The position numbers and the translations under genes were made by a program. The notes beneath the pieces were generated by a model that was not told where the DNA came from, ran no database searches, and saw only the letters and a program-made list of their open reading frames with translations. Shown in pieces: positions 32,490 through 42,839 of a DNA stretch of 64,000 nucleotides. Within the stretch, counting starts at the first letter, position 1. Every line of letters begins with the position of its first letter. Source of the stretch: Parapristionchus giblindavisi (Eukaryota; Nematoda; Chromadorea; Rhabditida; Diplogasteridae); contig CALSFV010000244.1 in NCBI GenBank assembly GCA_943737045.1, forward strand, positions 669,501 to 733,500. Reading direction: 5' to 3'.

Positions 32490-33318
32490 TGCTTGCCACA
32501 CTTTTTTTTCTATTACACTACTTCTCGTACATTTTCCGTTTAGGTACCTTGTGATTTTTTGCTGTATCTCGTTTCTCTTGAAAAGTGACTATCTCAAACT
32601 TTTACTGCGTTCGTTCATTATGGTGTTGATGCGTGAGCTCCCGCTATCGACCCGGGTTTTTGAAAACCCAGGTAGATAATTAAAATTATTCAATTGTCGA
32701 TTAAAGATGACCGTGTCGTACAGTTTTGACGTCTCCCGAAATTCGTGGTTTGTCGCGCTGAAAGTGGTCTGCCGATGGCGAGGTACACCTTTTATGATTA
32801 CAAACATGCTTGCCTGTTTTAACATGTTTACGTGTTTACACGTGTTTATACTCTTATGTTTATTAACTTAATTATATTATTAGCACTTTCAATAATTAAT
32901 GTGCATGCAAAACATGTATCTGTACATAGTAATTATTATTAACTTAATTTCTCGGCGTACATGCGTAAACTGGGCCATGACCGAGCTCCGTTGGGACATC
33001 CGGAAAATAGTTTACTGCTAGGGTTCAATAGCCTTCGATTAGTACTGACATGATGCCAAAATAATCGATAAGAATGTCTCATACACTTTCACTCTTTCCT
33101 TTCTTCTTCTTTGTTCATGGAGTGTACTATAGTGTAATACTCTCTAGTCCGTACTCATCGACTTCCGGGAAATAGTTTGAAAAAAACTTAAAACTATGGA
33201 AACTCGACTGTTCATTTAATTTCATATTGTGCAATTTTTTCGCAAAATTCATTATTTTAATAGTTTTTTACTTGTTGAAACATTTTTATGATATATGCTA
33301 AATAGAGAAAAAAAGATT

Positions 33319-33412
33319 TTTAAAGGCACACCCGAGCCAATTTATTTCTGGCCATACTATCTCGCAGACAAAGAGTGTGAGTGAGTGTGGCCAGAGCGGT
33401 TCAAATAAGGCT
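33319..33412. mobile_element. FB1 fold-back element
   Basis: Left end TTTAAAGGCACACCCGAGCC; ends 20 nt before the first bestrophin exon found, so it occupies the 3' part of that intron. Confidence 0.8.
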
Positions 33413-33432
33413 TCACTGAACATTCTTTGCAG

Positions 33433-36400
33433 GTTCGATATGGAAATCGATCTGGAAAGAACTCCTCGTATGGCTGATCATCTACTATATCGTGATGTTC
33501 GTCTACCGCAGTGAATGGTTCCTCACTCCGGACGGTCAGAGGTTTGATTATTATTGATCTTTGATCTTTGAACTTTGATCTTTAATATTTGATATTTGAT
33601 CTTTCGATCACAATTATGACTTCAGGACATTCGAAAAACTATGTTTGCACGTGAAAACGCATGCGGAGTGGATTCCGTTGAATATTCTGCTAGGTATTAT
33701 TTTTCATTTTTGTAAAAACTTTTTACATATTTTTATTTATTTTACAATAATTTACAAACGATGGTAAGCCAACCTCTTTACTATCTATTGCAAAGATATA
33801 AATATTCGTTGTAAACCGGCTTTATTATTTTAAATCAGTATAATTTTTTTATTAAATTCCTAGGTTTCTTCGTTTCCATGGTCGTGGATAGATGGCGTCA
33901 GATGTTTCAGAATCTCGGATTCATTGAGAGGTCTGATTTATTTAATGAATATATTTAATTATTTAAATTATTTATTTAATTAGTTTTATTTAAAGAAGGG
34001 GACCCATGAGTTGGCATGACTGACTCCCACCACGATAAGCATGTTGGATATTGTTTATATTATATGGTAATTGGCGTAAGGGACAATACGAAAATGAGAG
34101 AGTCAAGTATGCAAATCCGAAGGGCACTCTCCACATGCCATGAAAGTTGTACTTTTAATGCGCATAGTGTGCTTTAAACATATCGGGAATCAATATCAGA
34201 TATGTCTTTCGATTCGTGCGATGAATCTCTATCATTCTATCCGTATCAAATAAAATTGCACAAAGACGTGTTGTTTATGCTGTGTTTTGTGTTATATGCG
34301 ATCTTAGACCACAACTCGAATGTATTCCATTTATCGCGCTTTCCGGCCAGAAAAACTCATGATCAAGATATTAAATGCGTTTAACGAACGTATCTGTCAT
34401 TGTTTAGTTCCTATCTGGTTTCTACTAAGGGGTTCAAAAGTCGCGTAAAGAAATAAAGCGATCTACGATCTGGCTAGACATGTTACGGTGTTAAAAATTG
34501 CACATTTGGTAGACGTAAAGGTACAACCCGTTATTCAAGGCAGACGAGATCCTGTCCCACTTGAAGTTCACACTTGTTATTATTTCAAATATTGTTAAAT
34601 ATTCAATTTTTTCTTGCACTCGAACACTTTATACTTGTTCAAACACCCTTGTGGTGTTCGATAAATAAATAAAAATAATTATACAGAGTGATTTTCAAAC
34701 ATAAATATCGTGTATTGTCCTTGCAGCACCGCTCACTCGGTCGCTACCCTCTTCAAAGAGGTTGAGCCCACTGACGTTCTGTACCGACGAGCGATAGTGA
34801 GATATCTCTGTCTGGCCCAAGTAAGTGTTCCACTGTCGTGTCAACTGTGTGTTATCTAGTAGATGCGAGAGACAATTTCGATTTTCTCTCGAGCTTAGCC
34901 TTTGTCGAATGTGTCTCTTGATTGAGCTGCGTATATGCAGAGAGAAAAAATTGTATAAGACAATTCACAAGACCGGTGGTGTGTTAAATTTAACACTTTT
35001 CTGTTGTATTTAATACTTTATAAGTGTTGCTTGATCAGTTGCAGTATTATTTTCTGCGAGAATGTGGAGAATAAAACATTATTACATTTTTTAAAACATT
35101 TTAATAGCATACAAGACTGCGCGTTAAACATGCGAGAACGTACATATGAGAATTTCGCCTGCCATTGTTTTTACTTTGAAGAAAGTAAATATAATTATGG
35201 TCTTTGCAATCTTCCTTTCAATAATGCTCATGAAAAGGAGATAAAACATTGCTTCATCCTCTTGGTCATAGGCGTAATGAAATATTTTAAAAAAAGATCA
35301 TCAAGAAGGGTCACACCCTTTCGTACGATATTTCTAATGGTTTACATCGAACGGGGAATGAATTTCAACCATCTTTCAAGCTGCAAACCTTTCAATGCTC
35401 CATTAGCCTTGAATGCATTATCGACATTTCAACATAAAAAAATAATACCGTAGAAAGCGATGTATGTATCTAGGGAGATCAATTCGATTTATTGGAATTC
35501 TGAAATGATGGTCGAACTAAAGAATAAACATAAAAATTTAAATTTAACAAATGATATTTAGGTATTGGTGTTTCGTGATATATCAATGAAGGTCAGGAAA
35601 CGATTCCCGAACCTCGATTCGATCGTCAAGGCAGGTTTGTCTATGGTATTGTAGAGAATTTCCACAAAAATGCTTACAATCCGAAAAATAATGCGGCTAA
35701 TTTGGGATAAAACAAGACTTTCAGGAAAACACGGAACAATAAGTCTACCGAAAATCTTGAACGTGATTGTGTAACTGAAACGCTGTTATAACTAGCAGCT
35801 AGTTATATTATTCTTTTATATTTCATATTTTATATTTAATATTTAAACTTTTTATATTTCCTAGGTTTCATGGAAGACGAGGAGAAGAAGATGTACGAAG
35901 CAATCGACACAAAGTTTCCCAAATATTTTGTGAGTTTGATGATAAAAAGAAAGATCAAAAATCATAGTGGCTGAAACGCCATGGGACAGACATGATAATT
36001 TACCAAACTAATATTTTCTAGTTTCATTTATAACAGGCATGCAATTGAAATGCGTACATTCAACTATTTGCAAATTCCCATGAAAATAAAAGATCAAAGT
36101 TCATTATTTGCAGATTCCGGTGAACTGGGTGTGCTCGATTGCAATGAAATGTCGTCAAGAAGGCCGAATCGCCGGCGACAATTATCTCTCCAATTTCGCC
36201 ATGGTTAGCTTTTCTGAACTTTGTTCTACATATTGATCGTCTTTTATTAACCATTTACTAAATTTGTCATGATAATGTAAATTGAAGCGAACGGTGAGCG
36301 TCGATTGGGAAATTATGAAATCTATAATTATGTAGTAAGAGTAAATAATACGTATTAAAGTTTGTTGATAAAGATGTCTGTAATTGTATACTAAATACAA

Positions 36401-39400
36401 GGCTCACTGTTTCGGTAATTGGTTCTAGACGGTCTAATCACCGGATTCCAGGACATCAAAAACTATCGGGCCTCGCTACAACTGCTGAGCAATTTTGATT
36501 GGGTGCCTGTGCCGCTTGCGTACCCTCAGGTTATTGTTTATCGATTGAAATTTGCAATTATTGATTGATTATTGACTTATTAATTATTGATTGTTCACTT
36601 TAATAATTTATTTTACGTTTTCATTTATTGATTGATATGATTATCGATTTTCAGTTGGTTATTTGCACAGTTCGAATCTATTTTCTGCTGTGTACGGTAT
36701 CAAGACAGTACATCATCGGCGAAGAGGCTGTCAATAAAAGTTTGGTGAGCAAATATTGATATTTGTGGTATTTTGAGGAAATATATGCCCGTAACAAACT
36801 TCAACAACTGAGAAATAATCTTTCAAATTTTGTCTTCTATAATAGGACAATGGAATTTTTAAAAAAAGTGAAAATCGATCATTTTTTAAATTGAAAATTC
36901 ATCATTTTCAGTTAGACCTCGTTGTGCCGTTCATGACCATCCTGCAGTTTCTCTTCTATGTAGGATGGATGAAGGTAACCGATGTCAAATCATTCTAATC
37001 ATATTTCATTTTGCTACTATCGTGAAAGTCACACCAAAACAACAATTAAAAAATTAAAATTCTTCGCTCCTACCGCACTCGCTCGCACTCTTGGTCTACG
37101 CGAGAGTGGTGCCAATGCGTAGATTAAAATTAGTTCGGTGTATTTAACAACCTTTAAAGGTCGCTGAGAGTCTCCTGAATCCATTCGGTGAAGATGACGA
37201 TCACTTTGAGTGCAATTACCTCATCGATAGGAATATCGAGGTTTGTCCTCCTGTCTCTCAAAACTTAAAGAGTACTAAAAGAAGGGGACCCACGAGATTT
37301 GGGGTGCACTATTGACAAGAAGAACGTGGAACGCAGGAAGTGGCATTATGTTCTCTATTAGATTTGAGCGAATGGGTGCGTAGAGCATGTAGCTCATTGG
37401 TTAGTAGTCAGCGCTTGTAACCGCGCTACGTGGCTTCGATTCTCGTTTGCAATTTTCTTTATATCTGTCCTTCAAATTCAAAAACTCGCGCCTTTCCCTG
37501 GGGGATCAATGAACTTTATGCTCGGATTACTACATTCCTGACCCCCAAAAATTTTAGAGAAAATTGTTTTTGTATACAGTGAGATGTGATCTACAGTTCT
37601 GCCTGGCCAGTTTAGTCACGAAAAAACTCGTGGGTCCCCTTCTATAAAACGCGTCACTGACTGGAAGTACACTACAAGTCTATTTAAATGGAAATCTACA
37701 GTGCACTTCAAGTATTGAGACACCAGAATTAGTAATCCTGAAGAAATCGCTATTTATCATAAGCATTTCATGCTGATTTTTAAATGAATCAAAAATTAAA
37801 TTTGGCATACTGTACCTTTCCAGACAGGACTATTGATCGTCGACGATACATTTGGAAAGATTCCTCCGATGAAAGAAGATCGATTCAAAGTAATTTATTT
37901 TAGATTTAAAAACACTTCTATTTTTCATTATTAGTCAGTGGCCTCGGGGGGATTATCCTGTTCACTCATGTTCAATGAAAGACTCTGCAGAGTTGTATTA
38001 TTGCTATGTATTTTTGTTTTTATTTATATTTATTTAAATAATTCAGTACCAACCGAGCCCTATGTACACGGAGGACTCCGCGCCGAAGGATCCCGGGGCG
38101 TACGCGGGATTCAACGGATCAGTCTCGCATCTTGTGTACGTTTATTGTGTTTTCAATTTATATTTCGAAATTTGGATATATTCTTTGATCACCATGATGA
38201 TGATGACTCCGTATTGTTCAGCGCGCAAAATAGTATCCTCCGAAATAGGAAAATACACTCGCGTATATATTTAAATGAATTAATGAAAAGGTACAAATAA
38301 ATGCTTGCATGTATATTTGAAGTTTAAATTAAACAATGAAATACTAAATAAAAAATAATATTTTTTTTGGCAGATTGGCCGGAGAAGCGGAGAATGTGCC
38401 GATGATTCCGATATGTACTGAGGAATTTGCTCAGGTTAGTGGAAATACTTAAAGGCGCACTTAAAGAAGGGGACCCACGAGATTTGGGATGCGCTATTGA
38501 CATGAAGAACGTGGGACATGGGAAGTGACATTCTATTCTCTATTTGATTTGACTGAATGAACGCGTAGAGCGTGTGGCTCAGTGGTTAGTAGTCAGCGCT
38601 TGTAACCGCGCCACACGGGTTCGATTCCCGTTTACAATTTTCTATACATTTGTGCTTCAATTTCAAAAAATCGCGCCTTTCCCTGGGCATATCAATGAAC
38701 TTTAAGTCCGAATTACGGTATTCTGGGGCATCTAAAATTCTAGAGAAAATTGTTTTTGTATACAAGGAGATGTGATCAATAGTTCTGTCTGGCCAGTTTA
38801 GTCACAAAAAACTCGTGGGTCCCCTTCTTTAAAGCTAATTTTACTCGGTGATTTGGCCACATTCTCTCGTAGGCAAAGAAAGCGAGAGAGTTCGGCCAGA
38901 GCGCGGAGTTTCAAACTAGTTCGGGCGTACCCTTTAAACTTTTCCCTCTTCACCAGGCTTTTTCAAGATGACAGTGATATAAAGAGCTTTATCATAATTG
39001 TTACATCGTAAATAATAAGTGAATAATCTCACTTGTTTCAGTCCCGAGCTTCGGAGAAACTAGCAGCGAAATTGGGATCGACTATGAGGAGGAGATTCAG
39101 CAGGTTGCTTTATTCATTAGAGCTTGAACATTTAGGAATAATAAACCTAGTGAAAAATATCTTAGAAGCAATCCCCTGTATACTGAGCCAAAAGTTGCTT
39201 AGCAATGTCTCAGCTAACTACATTATTTAGTTGAAGTTCAGCTAGAAATACCCCTTCAGCTTAAATAAACGATGAAGCGAAAAAGCATGAGGATTGCTAA
39301 GTTGTGCTTCAGCTAATTTGGGTGAATGTTTGCTAACGAGCGCGCCCTCGCCTCCTGGAATAGGCTTTGAGTTATACAAGTCGCGGTGGTGTGTCTAGGT

Positions 39401-42400
39401 GGCGCAGTGGTAAGCGCCTTCCCTTGTTAACCGGAAGGTATGTGGTTCGGTTCCCCGTTCTTCCATGATCTTTTGCCGATTTGGATCTTAAATGATAGTT
39501 AGCCGAATTACGTTTTCATTTAAGCTGAATGCTCAACTAGAATATAAGAAACCGAGATAGCTTACATTCTAGCTGAACTCTACTTGAGTGTTTCGAGGTA
39601 GCAAACGCTATGCTTGTATTTAAAGGTGGATACCCGCGAATGTTGATGCAAATTCCTCACATCTCTCTTGCGCAAATGCCAAGTGATATGCGGAAAGTTA
39701 TATCTATCCGATAGTGCAGTGGTAAACGTTCAGAGTCGTTACCCATTTGTCGCAAGTTCAAATCCTATTGCCGAATTTTCTCAATTTTCAAAAAGCGCGC
39801 CTTTCCCTGCACGGGCCTGATGATTCATTCGTGTTTCTAGCGATCAATAAGCTGAATCATCATAAAATAAATAGTGTATGGTAGGTAGAATAACTTTTGC
39901 TACCTTTCTGTCTTCACAGTTTCTTTACGAAAATATTCGCGGAAGTCCACCTTTAAGTAACTTTTGGCTCAGTGTATTCTCAACCACTACAAAGTTCAAG
40001 AAGTTTTCAATTTGTTCATGGGTGCAGGGGAAATTTTTAATATTTTTCGACTCAATTATGATATGAGACATTAATGAAATGCTAACGTGCTTATAAAATT
40101 ATGTATTAGTACAGTTAATGGGGTTAATTGTGGTGTGAGATTCACTGTTTCGGCCATTTGGTTCTAGACAGTGAACGTCTAAAAACTTAAATCCTTTTTC
40201 TAGAAACAGTTCGAGTCGTTCCTCACGCGCGTACCATTCCGTACTCCCCACCATCTCCGTCACGACTGCTTCCGGTCAACCAATAACTAGATCAAGAGTG
40301 GATTCGATTACGAAAAAGCGAGGTTTTGGCTTTTTTTCAATTTATTATCTTTGTTTTGTAAAAGCATTTTTTCTTGTCCTTGAACATGTTCTTGAACATG
40401 TTCTGCAGAGATGCCTAGTGAATGACAAATGACAGTGATGAATGACAATGACAATGCCATGAATGACAGTGGTGCCTAGTGAATGACAAATGACAGTGAT
40501 GAATGACAATGACAATGCCATGAATGACAGTGGTGCCTAGTGAATGACAAATGACAGTGATGAATGACAATGACAATGACATGAATGACAGTGGTGCCTA
40601 GTGAATGACAAAGCATCCACGGACATTGCTTTATGTCGTTCAAAGTTCATTGAACACATATGATCCGGTGTTATGCCGAAGTTGTGCCAATCGTTGTTTT
40701 CTGTGCGATATTGTTCATTTTTTTGGAGATACACCACCGAAACAACGTCTAAAAAGAGCTAAGATTACTCCATTAAAAATAGTTGGAGGGAGTTCCTCTA
40801 TCACAATGCGCTCTCGCTTTCTCTGTTTACGAGAGAGTGCGGTCAGAGCGGAGGGTTTCAGATTTGCTCAGAGTGTTCCTTTAAAGTTTCACAATAGATT
40901 TTCGTTACAGAACTGCGGTCTAGCGCCTCATTCGCCGATTCGATCGATACATCGGATTTCGCAAATCCCTTCATGGACTCGCAAGTATCGGAACAAATTA
41001 ATCGATATCTAAGTAGGTTCGCCGGCGTGGTGTCATATAAATGTAATTCCGAATTTGATCTTGATGTGGGTGGAAAGAGCTTGGTTAAAGCATTTTCCCT
41101 GTTTTTTTCACGGACACGAATTTTCATGATTGATAGCGAAAAAGTAACTTTTTAAATGAAAAAAAAATCAATAAAGCCTATGTTTAGTGTCTCCCCATCA
41201 CCGCAATTCGATCCCTATATTAGATGCGGTATCAGAGGAGTCGAATAACTCCCAAAATGCGAAAGGTTCGTTTCTTCAACCACTCTAGTTCATTGTTTTA
41301 AAAAAATGGAGTGTGTGTGCTCTCCAGATTATCAGTGCCATTAGAGACCCCGTACAAACTGCAGTAATCCATGTCTTGGTGCAGCTACAGTAACCTTGGT
41401 AACGATTCCTAATTTAAGAGCAACCACTCGGCGGGTGGACGAGCGAGCGAAGCCTGGAGTCCGAGTAAGCTCCAATCATTGTAGTTTGATCTTTGATCTT
41501 TGATCTTTGCAGACATCCAGCCGAATCGACGCCAAACTCCACACTGTCTCAGTCGGTGCCCTCGCTGACAGTGCCAGCTCAACCACAAGGGATACCCTCG
41601 CCCAATACCACACTCAAATCGATATTGAAGAATCGACGAAGAGAATTTGACCCGTCAAGTACTGTAGTTTGATCTTTGATCTTTGACTTTCACCTGAATT
41701 TTACCTGAACTGTTTCAGTTCACGGCGAAAACGGATTCAGAAGCGAACCCTCATCGCGAGACCCAATATTTCAATCGATTCCTGAGGAAGGAGGTTTGAT
41801 CTTTGATCTTTGCTCCTTGATCTTTGATCTTTGCTCATTAATATTTGATCTTTGGTCGTTGATCTTTGATCTTTGCTCTTTGATCTTTGATCTTTGCTCT
41901 TTATTCTTTGATCTTTGCTCATTAATCTTTGATCTTTGGTCGTTGATCTTTGATCTTTGCTCTTTGATCTTTGATCTTTGCTCTTTATTCTTTGATCTTT
42001 GCTCATTAATCTTTGATCTTTGGTCCTTGATCTTTGGTCCTTGATCTTTGGTCCTTGATCTTTGATCTTTGGTCCTTGATCTTTGATTTATAATCTTTGA
42101 TCTTTGATCCCAAGTGTTGTCATTCTAGAAAGCGTCGTTGAAACCGTGCGATGCCTGTTGATGAAGAAGTTGGGAATGCTTGATGTAAGTTTTTTTTCCA
42201 TGAATTGCTTCTGTGACTTTGCCACTGATCTCTTCTTTTATCACACTATTTCGGCGTTTTTGAAAAAAAAAATTTCTTACAATTAGGTCGATGGAAAGAC
42301 CGTGAACAGGTTTGAAGGCACATTTTAATCTCCGCTCTGGCAACGCTCTCTCGCCTAAAAAGAAAACGAGAGTGTGGTCATAGCGGAGAGTTTCAAATTA

Positions 42401-42839
42401 GATCGGGCGCGCCTTTAAAAAAGTCTATTTGCAGGAAGATCTGGAGAGTTCGCAACGGTTGCAAGATATCGAACCTCCGAAGGATATCAAATTAGATATG
42501 GATGATGTTAGTTTGGCGTCCAAGAAGAATAGCGAGGTGGAAGTCGTATGTCATTTAACATATGTTTTCAAATTTTCTGTTGTGTTATAATACAACTTAA
42601 AAATCTAATATTATCAATTAATTATGTCACATTTTTTTCTTATCATTTTGTTCTGAATAGACTCATAGTGAATGACAAATGACAGTGATGAATGACAAAA
42701 AAAATGTACAAAAGGAATTGTTTCGAGGCATTGTCAAGATAAAACTGATCAATAAATGGAATATTTCTATGATAACCTTATCTTTTAATTTCAGCCCATC
42801 TTCGCTCACAAAATGCAAATACCAGCTCATATACTGTAG
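33433..42839 (+). CDS. Bestrophin-family chloride channel (5' exon missing)
   Basis: 25 exons join in phase (33433-33541, 33626-33693, 33864-33930, 34727-34820, 35562-35634, 35865-35929, 36114-36203, 36452-36529, 36655-36744, 36912-36974, 37160-37240, 37824-37889, 38047-38135, 38374-38434, 39042-39103, 40204-40322, 40911-41012, 41188-41265, 41419-41464, 41513-41658, 41719-41793, 42129-42184, 42287-42301, 42435-42545, 42795-42839), 648 residues. The N-terminal half is bestrophin throughout: [83 protein letters not shown] and the signature NPFGEDDD. Bestrophins are pentameric anion channels of the plasma membrane. The C-terminal 350 residues are Ser/Pro-rich and unlike any family known to me. 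Exon ends at 41658 and 42301 were chosen among nearby donors for frame. The 5' exon (about 27 residues, ending ...W-K-G) was not found. Confidence 0.92.
33990..34010. repeat. Solo end of the tRNA-containing inverted-repeat element
   Basis: TTAAAGAAGGGGACCCATGA matches the terminal repeat of the elements at 37279 and 38461, but no partner end is found in this intron. Confidence 0.6.
34937..35062. mobile_element. FB3 fold-back element
   Basis: Decayed copy with AAGACAATTCACAAGACC and GTGTTAAATTTAACACTTTT, in a bestrophin intron. Confidence 0.65.
37054..37159. mobile_element. FB1 fold-back element abutting a bestrophin exon
   Basis: Arms TTCTTCGCTCCTACCGCACT and AGTGGTGCCAATGCGTAGA; the right end CCTTTAAAG is the acceptor of the exon starting at 37160 ([12 protein letters not shown]). 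Confidence 0.75.
37279..37647. mobile_element. Inverted-repeat element with internal tRNA-like promoter, copy 1
   Basis: Ends AAAGAAGGGGACCCACGAG and CTCGTGGGTCCCCTTCT. Near the middle is TAGCTCATTGGTTAGTAGTC with a weakened B box. About 80% alike to the copy at 38461-38832 along its whole length. Lies in a bestrophin intron. Confidence 0.85.
38449..38938. mobile_element. FB1 element split by a nested insertion
   Basis: CTTAAAGGCGCAC is the left FB1 end; the tRNA-like element follows; then AGCTAATTTTACTCGGTGAT, GAGAGAGTTCGGCCAGAGCG and the right end GTACCCTTTAAA compl. So FB1 was here first. Confidence 0.8.
38461..38832. mobile_element. Inverted-repeat element with internal tRNA-like promoter, copy 2
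   Basis: 21-bp perfect terminal repeats, TTAAAGAAGGGGACCCACGA + G. Internally A box TGGCTCAGTGG (38575-38585) and perfect B box GGTTCGATTCC (38618-38628), with a T stem ACGGG/CCCGT. The acceptor stem of a tRNA is not formed. If TTAA is the target duplication, the element proper runs AGAAGG...CCTTCT. Confidence 0.88.
39392..39470 (+). repeat. tRNA-like segment
   Basis: A box TGGCGCAGTGG (39400-39410), CCTTCC/GGAAGG stem, B box GGTTCGGTTCC (39444-39454). The anticodon loop is 10 nt and no acceptor stem forms, so it is a SINE-type relic, not a tRNA gene. Confidence 0.7.
39700..39957 (+). mobile_element. SINE-like tRNA-derived repeat
   Basis: A box TAGTGCAGTGG (39712-39722), B box AGTTCAAATCC (39755-39765), then TTTTCAAAAAGCGCGCCTTT, TATGGTAGGTAGAATAAC and a 3' end GGAAGTCCACCTTTAA. 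Same family as 8530-8772. Bestrophin intron. Confidence 0.75.
40411..40612 (+). repeat. 61-bp minisatellite
   Basis: More than three copies of a unit containing GTGCCTAGTGAATGACAAAT and GACAATGACAATGCCATGAA, 61 nt apart. A single diverged unit recurs at 42665-42700 in another intron of the same gene. Confidence 0.9.
40783..40886. mobile_element. FB1 fold-back element
   Basis: Left end diverged; GCTCTCGCTTTCTCTGTTTA centre; right end TTCCTTTAAAG. Bestrophin intron. Confidence 0.75.
41794..42128 (+). repeat. Intron filled by a 300-bp TTTGATC heptad array
   Basis: The 335-nt intron starts GTTTGATCTTTGATCTTTGC and consists almost wholly of TTTGATC heptads, with variants TCCTTGA, TCATTAA, TCGTTGA and a higher-order period of about 90 nt. 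All units run in the transcribed orientation. Confidence 0.93.
42311..42419. mobile_element. FB1 fold-back element
   Basis: Near-complete copy, GAAGGCACATTTTAATCTCC to GGGCGCGCCTTTAAA, filling the intron between the 15-nt exon and the next. Confidence 0.8.

Larger units (their letters stand above)
27661..33432. other. Repeat-rich region between the EGF and bestrophin exons
   Basis: Apart from the tRNA gene and the listed elements I see no exon here. It should contain the first exon of the bestrophin gene (+, ending in phase 1 with a codon for Gly split) and upstream exons of the EGF gene (-); neither could be identified. Confidence 0.5.

Noticed and set aside
32970..33020. First exon of bestrophin at ATGACCGAGCTCCG
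   Set aside because: Reads MTELRWDIRKIVYC then stop; lacks the expected ...R-W-K-G end and phase.
35004..35453. 149-codon plus-strand frame in a bestrophin intron
   Set aside because: AT-rich, partly FB3 sequence, no domain, and the flanking bestrophin exons splice across it in phase.
37370..37450. tRNA gene in the bestrophin intron (and at 38571, 39392, 48378)
   Set aside because: A and B boxes are present but acceptor stems cannot pair and anticodon arms are irregular; these are tRNA-derived repeats.
40605..41012. 135-codon plus frame across a bestrophin exon
   Set aside because: Runs through the minisatellite and FB1 element in a frame other than that of exon 40911-41012.
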